Shown here: positions 32,062 to 41,871 of the stretch, one piece after another
How positions within the stretch are numbered: the stretch's first letter is position 1
Layout: every line of letters begins with the position of its first letter
Source of the DNA: Tritrichomonas musculus
Taxonomy: Eukaryota; Parabasalia; Tritrichomonadida; Tritrichomonadidae
Assembly: GCA_039105265.1 (NCBI GenBank)
Contig: JAPFFF010000042.1
Span: 620,001 to 684,000, forward strand
Direction: 5' to 3'
DNA: 64,000 nt
Translations under genes and position numbers: made by a program
Notes under the pieces: model-generated
Databases searched by the model: none
What the model saw: the letters and a program-made list of their open reading frames with translations, nothing else
Told to the model about the DNA's origin: nothing

Positions 32062-32895
32062 AATACTTTTGTATAATTATACAATATTTGATAGAATTGG
32101 TTAGACATTTGTGATAAAGCGCTTTATCACAAACCATTCAAAAAGTATACCTGAAAATATTGAATGAATTCATCGAAAAATTGTTTTTTTTCCGAAATTC
32201 CCCTCTCAATTTTTTGAATATTTTTTAATCGTTTACATAATGTTTATAATAATTGTTATTGATTCTATGTAAGCCCACGGTATGTTATTTCACTATTCTT
32301 TTCGGAAAACAGCATCAATTGGTTAGAAACAAGCTGATATAGGGGACTGAAAGATTGGCAGCTATCCCACATATGATATTCTTTGCCATTTAATATTTAT
32401 ATAGTGAACGTTTTTCAAATTCAAATTAGCCATCAAAAACGTGCTTTATGTAACGATTCTGCTCCATTATAACGAAAATTAAAAAGAATTGAAGCCATTG
32501 TAACACATATATTTCAACATTAGTAATAAGTCACAGATTTTTTATTGCCCAGCTGTTTGATTTTGCATCATTCCCAAGAAAAGCTTAAAAGGCTTTGAAA
32601 AAACTATACTTTATTATAATAAATATTTCTTTTTTACATTATATATATTTATGTCATTTTATTCCATTAAAATTTCTGAAATAAAATCTCGGAAAAAATT
32701 GTGTGTAAAAACTTTTTCAAAGCGTTTGAGAGAAAATCGAAAATAAAAAAGAAAAAACATCACAATTTTTTCAAAGAATTAAAATAAAAATATTCTTTTT
32801 TATATTTGGTTTTAAAATAAATAATTTAAATAATACATTGATTTACAATCATATAAATTTCCCCAATGAAAAAAAAAAAAAATGAATGATCACTC
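32062..32895. other. AT-rich intergenic stretch with a 26-bp palindrome
   Basis: About 830 bp without a gene. The only distinct structure is a perfect 26-bp palindrome at 32108-32133. Minus-strand LRR coding starts at its right edge (3' end of that gene). Confidence 0.5.
32108..32133. repeat. perfect 26-bp palindrome
   Basis: The sequence reads the same on both strands with no spacer; its centre is GATAAAGCGCTTTATC. It could form a cruciform or bind a dimeric protein. It lies 49 bp outside the right end of the mariner copy and is not part of that element's ends. Confidence 0.85.
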
Positions 32896-33468
32896 TTATT
32901 CATCAGTTGATGAGGGGATTAATTCTTGTTTTAGCAAAGGGCATCTGCTGAATGCAAGAGAACCGATTTTAACATTAAGATTAATTGTTACTTCTTTTAA
33001 AGATTCGCAATCTGTGAAAGCGCAGCTGCCAATTTCAATCACAGATGATGGAATTTTTATTTTTTCCAATGACGTGCATCCATAAAATGCAAAAGATCCT
33101 ATTTTTGTAACTGAGTTTGGAATTGAAATATCGACCAAAGATGTGCATTCATTAAAAGATGATTTTTCAATAATTGAGATAGAAGATGGAATGGTTATTT
33201 TTGTTAGAGATGAGCATCTGTAAAAAGCATAAGATCCAATTGTGCTTATAGAAGGAGGAATTGTAATTTGTGTCAACGACCTGCATTCATAAAAAGCATA
33301 ATCACCTATTGACGTAACATTAGGTGGAATTGTAAATGTTAAGAATTTTTTGCATCCATTAAATGCATTTGGTTCAATATTATTTCCTGGCTGTGACAAT
33401 AAAAGATAAATAATATCGTCATTATTTTTATCAGCTGCAAGATGAATTGCTGTAACGTTAAAAAGGAG
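32896..33468 (-). CDS. BspA-like leucine-rich repeats, C-terminal part of an ankyrin/LRR gene
   Basis: The frame first encodes one ankyrin repeat (VTAIHLAADKNNDDIIYLLL). About six BspA/TpLRR-type repeats follow, of the form CxSLxxIxIPxSVxxIGxxAF. Examples are CTSLVDISIPNSVTKIGSFA and CTSLEKIKIPSSVIEIGSCA. BspA-like LRR proteins are a large trichomonad family, many at the cell surface; this copy has no membrane segment or signal peptide. There is no start codon upstream of the ankyrin repeat, and a stop lies directly before SLLFNVTAIHLA. The frame is therefore the continuation of the DUF3447/ankyrin gene at 33591-34718, in another phase. Either an unusual intron or a frameshift in a 120-bp homopolymer-rich junction separates them; I see no consensus trichomonad splice motif. 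Confidence 0.75.
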   Translation of the reverse strand, partial: LLFNVTAIHLAADKNNDDIIYLLLSQPGNNIEPNAFNGCKKFLTFTIPPNVTSIGDYAFYECRSLTQITIPPSISTIGSYAFYRCSSLTKITIPSSISIIEKSSFNECTSLVDISIPNSVTKIGSFAFYGCTSLEKIKIPSSVIEIGSCAFTDCESLKEVTINLNVKIGSLAFSRCPLLKQELIPSSTDE

Positions 33469-33590
33469 TGATTATAAATTTCATTAAAATAACAAAAAAT
33501 ATAAATTTCATAAAGATTTAAACCTAAAAACATTATCAAAAACAATTTTTTTTGAAATTTCATAAAAAAAATTTTTTTTTTGAATTCGAT

Positions 33591-34718
33591 TCAAAAAAAA
33601 TTAATTGAAATTATTATCGTATCTGTCAAATTTATTTTCCTTATATTCAAGAAAAGCTCGACAAGAGTGTAATGATCAAATTGGCACAAGTAATAAAAGA
33701 TAAACTCAGTAGAATTGAAATTTTCAGGGAAAAAAGAAAAATTAAAATAATGAAAGGCGTAAGAAAGAACGTTTTCATTATATTTGAATTTCAAATTTTT
33801 TGCTTCAATTGCTTCATTCAATAAATTAGCTTGAATATAGTTTGCGATATCATTATGATGACATTTAATCGCTTCTTTCATGCAGGCTTCAAATGATTCA
33901 TTTTCTGGCTTAATTTTTTTTTCTTCCAAAAAATGAATCATTTCTGGATTCTCGCTGTGAATCGCGTAAAGCCACAATGAAGGCGAAACTTCAACATTAT
34001 TAATATATAAATATTTAAGAATTTGAATTGATCCAAAAAAGGCGGCGTATTCAATTAAATTTGGCTTTTTCTGAAGTAAAATTGAATTCGTCTCAAAAAT
34101 TGAGGGCTTGACTGAAATATTGAGTAGTAAATTGGCCTGATGGATATGTTTGATGAACTCTTCTATCATGTCATTTCGAATAAGCTCACTTAAGTAATCT
34201 TCATTTTCTCCATTTTTGCGGTTTCTTTCAAAATTTTCGGTTATTTCCGTTACCACTTTTGTTGCCAAGTTTTCTGGAATGAACGACTTGATTTCCGGAT
34301 AGAAATATTGGGGATAGAATGCTTTTAAATATTTGTCACATGTTATAATGGACGCTATTTGTTGATCTATAACCATCATCTTCTCTTCAATGAGGAAAAG
34401 AAGGATCCTTTTGTTGTTTTTGAAGATCTGAAAAATTCCAAAATTTGTGAAAAATTTTTTTGTTTCGTCTCGAAAACTCATCAGAATTCGTTCAATTTTG
34501 GGGAAGAAATTGGGTGATCGATGATAATTATTCGATATTTTCGAGATTAAATAAAATAATGATTTGATTTCAAATTTTTTTTCTCGAATTTTGTAGTTAT
34601 CAAAATATTCTTGAAGATTTTGAAAATTTTCTTCAGTATTTTCATCGTCCTCTATGAATGATATGATATTGTCTTGAAGTGTTTTCTTTTGTTCTACGTA
34701 TTCTTGAATTTTCATCAT
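33591..34718 (-). CDS. DUF3447/ankyrin-type protein, N-terminal part
   Basis: This 375-aa frame matches the widespread trichomonad family in which a helical N-terminal domain leads into degenerate ankyrin repeats (DUF3447). Landmarks are SNNYHRSPNFFPKIERIL near residue 70, ILLFLIEEKMM near 107 and NLIEYAAFFGSIQILKYLYIN near 219. PSLWLYAIHSENPEMIHFLE near 244 and EAIKCHHNDIANYIQANLL near 282 complete the set. The family is poorly characterised; ankyrin repeats bind proteins. The frame ends within A/T homopolymers, and a further ankyrin repeat plus LRRs continue about 120 bp downstream in another phase, so the natural gene is probably an ankyrin-LRR fusion of about 600 aa. A dead copy of the same family lies at about 38,560. 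The start at the first of two ATG codons at 34718 is reasonable. The gene is divergent from the gene at 35204. Confidence 0.75.
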   Translation of the reverse strand: MMKIQEYVEQKKTLQDNIISFIEDDENTEENFQNLQEYFDNYKIREKKFEIKSLFYLISKISNNYHRSPNFFPKIERILMSFRDETKKFFTNFGIFQIFKNNKRILLFLIEEKMMVIDQQIASIITCDKYLKAFYPQYFYPEIKSFIPENLATKVVTEITENFERNRKNGENEDYLSELIRNDMIEEFIKHIHQANLLLNISVKPSIFETNSILLQKKPNLIEYAAFFGSIQILKYLYINNVEVSPSLWLYAIHSENPEMIHFLEEKKIKPENESFEACMKEAIKCHHNDIANYIQANLLNEAIEAKNLKFKYNENVLSYAFHYFNFSFFPENFNSTEFIFYYLCQFDHYTLVELFLNIRKINLTDTIIISINFF

Positions 34719-35203
34719 TTTATTTAGATGATTTTATCTTTTATTTTTTTTTTTTTTTTCTGAGTTCATTGAATTAACTCAATTTTTTAAATTACGTTAT
34801 TCCTAAAAATATTCAAATATATTAAAATGTATATTTTTATAATTTATTTTTTCTTTTTAATAATTTATAAAATAAATTATTTAGAGTAATTATAATATAA
34901 ATATTATATAATATTAGGAAAATGTTAAGATATTATAAAAATATCAGATTTTATATAAAATAAATTTTTCTAAAATAATGACGTTATAAAATAAAAGAAT
35001 GTTTTCCTAATGAAAAATATATTGTATATATAATTATATCATGAATATATAATATATGATATTTCTAATTAATAAATATTAAATTGTAAATATAGTTGAC
35101 CATTTATATTTTTCTGCAAAATAATTTCTGTTTTTCTAAAATTTTTAAACGTAAAATATTTTTTTTGAAATAAATCGTTTTTCAACTCTCTTTATCTCGC
35201 TTT
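34719..35203. other. divergent intergenic region
   Basis: 485 bp, extremely A/T-rich, between two outward-pointing genes. The stretch before the + strand gene ends in TTTTTCAACTCTCTTTATCT, pyrimidine-rich and compatible with an initiator. No other feature is seen. Confidence 0.5.
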
Positions 35204-37906
35204 ATGAGATCTCAACAAAAAGATATCGTTGATCGTCTTGGTGATCTCACACGCATGCTTCATGGTGCATTAGCAAATTCCAAAAATAAGCTAGATATTG
35301 ATATTGAGGACTTTAATCAGAATCATAAAAAAAAGAAAAATGAACAAAAAGATTTGAATAAAAAAGCAAAGAGCAAACGAAAATTACCTAAAAATCAGAA
35401 TTCGCCAACTGAAGAAAAAAATATTTTTCAAATTTCTAATTCGGCAATTAAAGTTCCTGATAACAAAACAGAAGTGGATTTTCAATATTTGGAAGATTAT
35501 GAAGAAAATAGTGATCAAGAACAGCATATTTCTTTTAAGAATTACGAAGATGAGATCTTTATTGAATATGACGAGCCAATATTTCAAAACGAAATTGAAG
35601 AAGAAGAAGAAATTTTAGACAAAGATCCATCACCAATCAAAAATTTTGCTTTAATTAATATTAAATCTAATGCAAAGTCGTTTGTTAGATTAACATATTT
35701 CAGAAGATGGCAAAGAGCATTTCGAGCAAAACAAATACAGAAATCGATTACAAACAAAATGAAGAAGTATAAAAAAGCAGATAAGAAAAGCGATGATGAT
35801 ATTTATAGCCCATGCTACCGTCCTCATGTTTTCAAAAAAATTCCTCTTACAGAGCAGAAGGAAGCTATGAACCGTTTATCCAGCCCAAGGCAGCATTCAT
35901 CTCCAAGACACCTCTCGTCAGATAACAAAAAAGCTCCAAATCAGTTTGTTATTCCAATAAATTCTCAATACAAACCAAAAACCGACGAAGAAAAGAAAAA
36001 ATGCTCAAGACGTCATTATATTAGAAAAATTGAGTATGAAAGGGATCAGAAAGAAATAGCTTCAAAGCCACTTTCCCAAAAAGAAATAATGAAAACAGTA
36101 GATCGTTTGTTGAAAACGAAACCTCAAACCGAAGAGGAGCCTGTAATACCCAAATCTAATATATCATCAAAAGAACAACTCCAAATTTCATTGCGTTTGT
36201 CAGTTCCTAAAAAGGAGATTGAAGAATCTGAAGAAAAAGTCAAAAATAAATTTCTTTTACCAACAAAAAAAGAACAATTAGAAATATGTACAAGATTAGC
36301 TCAGCCTAAGCCAGATTTTTCCCCAAAACCTATCAGAATTAAAAATACTTTAACACTTGCTGAACAAAATGAAATATGTGAGCGTTTATCTAATACTTAT
36401 TCAAAGAAAACTGCGATTAGAAAAAAAATTGAAGATCATTTCAATGAATTAAAAAAGAATAAGAAAAAAGATACTAACGCAGATAATGGTAAAGGTAAAA
36501 GTAAAGGTAAGAAAAAAGTGAAAAAGCATCCAAGAAAGAAAGCGAAGACTAATAATACAAATGCCGACTCTGTTACATTATTACCAAACAATTCTTTATT
36601 CTTACCAGTAGCTTCGCCTGTTCCACATCAAGTTCAGCCAGCATCGCCAATGATTTTTAATACTCCAAAGAAAGTTAGATTTCATGGTGTCTCGCCATCT
36701 AACAAGCAGAATCAATCTAAAGTGTTATCACGATTATTAAGTGAAGCATTAGGTCAAACCCCTCCTGAAGATGATTTTATTCCTAGCCCTCGTAGTGATC
36801 ATGTTAAAAGTCATCATAAAAGAAATAGAAGCCAGGATTTATCAAGTGAAGATGACCAAAAGCAAATGCAGCATGATGATATTTATTATCAGTCTCAAAA
36901 TTATCACTACAAAGTCAATCAAGAGGAAATTCATTATTCTTTAAATGATGATGAACAAAAGCAAAATCAAAAAGAAGAAACTGATGATCCATCAATGAAT
37001 AGTGATAAGCAAAATCAAGGGAAAATTTTTAATTCATCAAATGTTCTTAATCAGAATCTAGATATCTCAGCAACCAACCAAATAAAAGAAACTGTTCATT
37101 ATCCATCAAGCGAAGATGATAACAGTGAGCAAAATCCAAATCATGGAAAGATTTTTGATTCATACAGTATTAATCAACCAGAGGAAGAAATAAACGACCA
37201 GTTAAGTATTGAAAAAGTTGATGGGAAACAACAAAGTAATGAGATAATAATAAATGCTAATGATGTTGAACTAACCCAAAACCAAAAAGAAAGTGATATT
37301 AAACCAAGTAGTGAAAATCAGACTCAAAATGAAAATTCAAAAGAATATCATCATCAATCTGATAATGAACAAAAGCAAAATCAGCAATCATCAGAATTAA
37401 AATCCAGTGATGATGAAGAGCAGGATCAGGAAGAATTTCATTTTGAATCCTATGAAAATTACCAATTTTTGAAAATATTGGAAGAAGAAGAGGAAGAAAG
37501 AAGAGAACAAGAGCAAAAAGGAAACATTTCTTTTGAAGAAGAAGAGGAGGAAGAACTTGATTTAAATATAAATGCAAATTCCTCAGATCAACTTTTTTCA
37601 AATGATGATTCTATGCATTCGACAGTGAAAGTAAATTCACGATCAAACTCAGGGTCATCAGAAGAGCACCAAGATCTCATATCGCGAATTGAAACAGAAA
37701 CTTTAAAAGAAATTAAAAAAATTGAAATTAGTAATAGTAGTAAAGGAAAGATAAATAATGAAGAAGACGAAGATGAATATGAAATAACAATTAATGATAA
37801 TATTTCAGGAATTCAATCACCAATTCAAGGACTTGTTTCAACTTCAGATCTCGAAGTTAATCTTTTAACTAAATCGCAAGATTCCCTTCAAGAATCAAAT
37901 GATTAA
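35204..37906 (+). CDS. acidic low-complexity protein with repeated Q-x-E-x-x-x-RL motifs
   Basis: This 900-aa protein is not recognised as a known family. It has no membrane segment. From the N-terminus to about residue 401 a short motif recurs, roughly (L/K)xxEQxEIxxRLxxP. The copies are QQKDIVDRLGDLTR (about 4-17), LTEQKEAMNRLSSP (214), LSQKEIMKTVDRLLKTKP (290), SKEQLQISLRLSVP (321), KKEQLEICTRLAQP (355) and LAEQNEICERLS (384). A very basic Lys-rich block (about 415-445) follows. The C-terminal half is disordered, rich in Asp, Glu, Ser, Gln and Asn, with runs of Glu near 764 and 785. Repeated short RL motifs spaced by basic linkers suggest many weak contacts with one partner, as in some cytoskeleton-associated proteins; this is inference only. 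It is divergent from the ankyrin gene. Confidence 0.65.
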   Translation: MRSQQKDIVDRLGDLTRMLHGALANSKNKLDIDIEDFNQNHKKKKNEQKDLNKKAKSKRKLPKNQNSPTEEKNIFQISNSAIKVPDNKTEVDFQYLEDYEENSDQEQHISFKNYEDEIFIEYDEPIFQNEIEEEEEILDKDPSPIKNFALINIKSNAKSFVRLTYFRRWQRAFRAKQIQKSITNKMKKYKKADKKSDDDIYSPCYRPHVFKKIPLTEQKEAMNRLSSPRQHSSPRHLSSDNKKAPNQFVIPINSQYKPKTDEEKKKCSRRHYIRKIEYERDQKEIASKPLSQKEIMKTVDRLLKTKPQTEEEPVIPKSNISSKEQLQISLRLSVPKKEIEESEEKVKNKFLLPTKKEQLEICTRLAQPKPDFSPKPIRIKNTLTLAEQNEICERLSNTYSKKTAIRKKIEDHFNELKKNKKKDTNADNGKGKSKGKKKVKKHPRKKAKTNNTNADSVTLLPNNSLFLPVASPVPHQVQPASPMIFNTPKKVRFHGVSPSNKQNQSKVLSRLLSEALGQTPPEDDFIPSPRSDHVKSHHKRNRSQDLSSEDDQKQMQHDDIYYQSQNYHYKVNQEEIHYSLNDDEQKQNQKEETDDPSMNSDKQNQGKIFNSSNVLNQNLDISATNQIKETVHYPSSEDDNSEQNPNHGKIFDSYSINQPEEEINDQLSIEKVDGKQQSNEIIINANDVELTQNQKESDIKPSSENQTQNENSKEYHHQSDNEQKQNQQSSELKSSDDEEQDQEEFHFESYENYQFLKILEEEEEERREQEQKGNISFEEEEEEELDLNINANSSDQLFSNDDSMHSTVKVNSRSNSGSSEEHQDLISRIETETLKEIKKIEISNSSKGKINNEEDEDEYEITINDNISGIQSPIQGLVSTSDLEVNLLTKSQDSLQESND

Positions 37907-38559
37907 TGATCATTAAATTAATAATTTTGAAAAAAAAAACATTTTGAATGCCAAAATATTATTTTTGGTTTGGATGTTAAATATGTTATAGATGTTATGA
38001 ATGTATGTAATTATTATTCCTACTGTTATTGTAAAGGTTTTTATGATTAATACAAGATATTGTTTTATTCTCAAAAGATTAAGATTTTTTTTTTTTTTTT
38101 TAATCAGAATTGAAACTCTGGTTTATTCATTTCTTCTAGTGGATCAAACACAAATAATTATGAACAGATAATATTTGATATTCTATATGTCGATATCTGA
38201 TGATACCTAATTTCAAAACCTGAAAAGTTATTTTTCAGTTAATTCATATGAAATTAATGAAAATCGTCTATTTGGGTTTTAATTTCTTAATAATTTAGGT
38301 TTTTTAATATGTAACTAGATGTTCTGAAATATAGATCGGGCCTTTATTAGTAGTTGAAAATATGTTTTTAAAGCTTTTAAAATAAATAAACAAGTAAACA
38401 CTTTTCATGCTAGTTATAATATCAATTTAAAATTATTTTTATCAGTATTTGAGTAAAGATTGAATTCAATCTTTCAAATAATTGAATTGTTGTGGCAAAA
38501 TAATTCCTTTACAAAATCACATTTTTTTTTTTTTTTTCCTTCAAATGCAATGTAGTATT
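37907..38559. other. AT-rich intergenic stretch
   Basis: 650 bp after the 900-aa gene, with long T-runs near 38,090 and 38,520. No gene or repeat is recognised. Confidence 0.5.
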
Positions 38560-39060
38560 CAATCAAATCTTTTAAAATATTTATTATCTAGATAATAAAG
38601 ATGATATTCCAGAAGTATTTCAAAAATAATTAAATTTATTCGCAGAACAAGAAATTCAAAGGTATAAGTATTCAATCATTGCATTTTTTCATTTAATTGA
38701 AAAAGTTGTAAATAATCATCATTAGTGGATCATCATTCTTTGAAAGAATAGAAAAAATTTTTCACATTTTAAAGATCTGATCTTTTATGGATCAATTCGA
38801 ATTTAACTATTTGAAAATAAATAAAGCTAAAATACCAGATTCGACATGGCTCTATGCAATTCATGGCAAAAATGATGAAATAATTCAATTTCTTCAAAAA
38901 AAAAAAAATGTTAAAATAAAAAATTTTAAAACGTTTCAGTGCTATTTGGAGTGAATTAAATGTCATCATGATGACATTGTAAATGCTTTTCAAAATATAA
39001 TACAAAAGTCATCATCTGTTTTGAAAAGCATATTTAAAATTTATATAAAATGTACATTTC
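38560..39060 (+). pseudogene. dead DUF3447/ankyrin copy
   Basis: In pieces of different frames the plus strand encodes segments that align with the protein at 33591-34718. SFFERIEKIFHILK corresponds to NFFPKIERILMSFR. PDSTWLYAIHGKNDEIIQFL corresponds to PSLWLYAIHSENPEMIHFL. IKCHHDDIVNAFQN corresponds to IKCHHNDIANYIQA. Stops and frameshifts separate them, and the stretch between the first two is deleted. It is a degraded member of the same family, in opposite orientation to the better copy about 4 kb away. Confidence 0.75.
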
Positions 39061-40720
39061 AATTTTTATATATTCCTAAAAAGGTAATTATTATTCTTAT
39101 ATTTTTCATATCAAGTACTGTAACAAAAAAGAGAAATTCATTAAAGTTATTCCAAAAAAGATAAGTCACCTTATTTAAAAAGTTCAACTTTTTAATAGAA
39201 TTTCTATAAAAACACGTTGGAAAGTGACGTATCGTTTTTAAAATAGCTCTACATCTTGCAGTCAAAAAAAAAAAAAAAAAAATCTTGATATCTTTAATCT
39301 TTTAGTGGAATCTAAATATATTAATTCCCTAATTGAAGATGAAATTCAAATTAAAAATTAAGTCAATTACATATTCAAAAAATGAAGAAATAAAGTAATT
39401 GTTAAGTCAGTGATTTTAACTGGCTGAATAAAAGAATAATTTCTTGCAATTATTTTTTTTTTTTAATTTCAATTAAAGCGTATTTATAAATAAGCCAGGG
39501 AGGTTTATCACTAAGACAAGATGATATCAATAGCAATTGTTGTTGTTTTTAACATAAACAAATATTTCTGGCTTTGTCAAAGATATGGTGAATATTTGAA
39601 ACAGTGGCATTAATAAATTCATATATTCGTGAAAATGTTTTTGGTGATTTTGAATCACCAAATCATGTAGTTAATCACTTAGATAAAACAGCTCATTATA
39701 TAAAAGTTGTTTAGTGAAAAACAAAAATAAATAAATAATTGATGTATTTTCGAATCCAATGAATTTGTATCATTAATAGGCAAGATGACCTCTTTTTTTG
39801 TAACTTAAATTAAGAATTTTTGCATTTTATTGAAATACTTCATTTGCAAAATAACTATTTCAATTGAATTTATTAGTGCTAATGTTTTCAATGAATGTTC
39901 CGTGTTATAAAAAAAAATTAAATTCCTTATTTTATAATTTAGACTGGTAAAGAATCTGTCAGTTGATATATGTTTTTAACATGCATTATGATTTTTTATT
40001 CTGTTGCTCAATCTGAATTATATTCTTTTTGAAACTGGTCGGTTATAATTCCCTCTTCATTAATATAAAAAATACATATTAATCAACACAAATTTTAAAT
40101 TATTGATAAAAATAAATAAATGCTTGAATTATTATTATTATTATGTGATATCAAATTTGTTCCAAAATACTTTTAATTCGATTTAAAAAGTCATTTTAAT
40201 ATATTATTTGTAAATAATATATTTTAAATAAAGAATATTTCATTCTATTCATTGATTCAGATAATAAATCGTTTGGCAATACATTGATTTATATGAAAAA
40301 TTTTGAAGATATGTTGTATTTGATTGATTAAAATATAAATATATAAAAATATTTCTCATGTTGTCTTATAGATTTGAAAATATTCCAGTTTTAATTATAG
40401 TTTGAACACTTCTCAATTTTTGGAACTCTTTAAAATTTTATAGATTTAGTAATATAGTCATTTTATTATATAAATTAGTGATTCGTTGATTATTATTTAA
40501 AAATAAATATATTTATTCATTATAAAGTATAAAATATTCTTTAAATTCTTTTTATGTTTTATACTCATAAGATATTAATGCATTTTCGATAAAAAAAAAA
40601 AAAATTGATATAGGGTTTCAAAAATTTAAAATAAAAAAATATTAATTTAGGAAAAATTAATTCTAAAATAAATTAAAACGAATAATTATTTATTTTCTAT
40701 TAAAATTATTTTATTATTAT
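39061..40720. other. AT-rich stretch, no gene recognised
   Basis: About 1.65 kb of A/T-rich DNA. It contains an 18-A run near 39,265 and a TTA microsatellite near 40,130-40,143. It may hold further decayed sequence from the dead ankyrin gene, but I cannot align any of it. Confidence 0.5.
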
Positions 40721-40751
40721 ATAATTCAAAAAAAAGGAAACATCATTATAT

Positions 40752-40967
40752 TTTTGTCAGACATTTTCTCGAATATTGAACCATATGACCGAAAATTTGA
40801 AAAAGATATTGAATTATTTTTAAGAAATTTTACCTCAGAATTAGAAACAAGCAAATTTATTAGATGAATGATTTATTTGCAAACTTTTTTGTTTTTGATT
40901 CCAATTTTGGCTTAACAGATCAATCCCCTGGTGATATAATTTACTTTCTTTCGAAAGATGATCAATT

Positions 40968-41003
<36 letters not shown>

Positions 41004-41016
41004 CAAAAATGAAAAG
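40752..41016 (+). pseudogene. coding-like remnant of unknown family
   Basis: Two adjacent open pieces in different frames read like real protein: IEPYDRKFEKDIELFLRNF with its continuation, then FFVFDSNFGLTDQSPGDIIY up to a 30-T run at 40,972-41,001. They look like one former N-terminal region broken by a stop or shift and then by the homopolymer. The family is not recognised. The style is that of trichomonad ankyrin or LRR leaders, but I cannot place it. Confidence 0.3.
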
Positions 41017-41239
41017 TAACTTTGTACCTGAAAAAGAAAATGATCAGTTTTTATTTTAATGTTCAATTATCTTGGCTGAGTTATTCGTCTATAATGAATA
41101 CAAGCCATTTTTTGTTGTGGCTTTCTTTTTCCATCTTTTCATTTTCTTTCTTCTTCTTTATCTTCATCTCTCTTTTATATTTATCTTCTATTTCTGGTGA
41201 ATATTCAAGAATTATTCAGAATCTTACTCGATAAAAGAA

Positions 41240-41871
41240 CATCTTCAGAAGTCATCATAGTGAGACAATATATTTAATTCACCTATATTTGACCTTTTGA
41301 CAAAAAGTAAATAATTTTATAAAAAATCTGCAAGAGAATTGCTTTAGAAAATTTATTTGCCTTTATATTTATTAAAATGTATTGTAGAGAACGATCATTT
41401 TCAATTAAGTTTTGCTTAGGCTGCATATTGGTTGCCCATATCGAAATGATGATAATTGAAATTATATTTTTAAGCAAAAAAAAATTTTTAAATAAATTAA
41501 TGTTGGTGATAAGCACTGTAAGTTTATATATATTATTTAATATGCTTAAATCAATTTTAAAAGCAGATAATCTGGCAGGATTGAGAATCGATGGTTCACT
41601 ATAGTAAATTTATTGAAGAGGCATGAAAATCCGAGGAATTATTTGTAAAATCCTTGGGAAAAATACGCATTCAAAAAGTTCTAGAAAAAAGGATTCGGAG
41701 ATGAGGATTATAGCATGTTTCAATTAATCAAATAGTCGATCAGCAATTACCCTTATGGAATCATCTTATACGTTTGTATGCTGATCAATTAGCTTAATTA
41801 ATTTATGTAATAACAATTTTATTTTTTTTTTTTAATGAACTTTTTTATGCTTTTTTCCTGTTAACAATGTT
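41240..41871. other. AT-rich stretch with possible decayed coding
   Basis: A 75-codon frame from ATG at 41377 to 41604 has a hydrophobic middle but no recognisable family. Near 41,640-41,720 a frame with several stops reads NPWEKYAFKKF then KKGFGDEDYSMFQL, which looks like decayed coding. A block at about 41,276-41,309 repeats one at 30,062. I do not call a gene here. Confidence 0.4.

Noticed and set aside
33451-33610. Spliced intron joining the ankyrin and LRR frames
   Set aside because: No GTATGT-type donor and no ACTAACACACAG-type acceptor is visible; a frameshift is as likely, so I left two parts.
41022-41234. 70-codon hydrophobic frame
   Set aside because: Very Phe/Ser-rich because of T-runs; no start context and no family.
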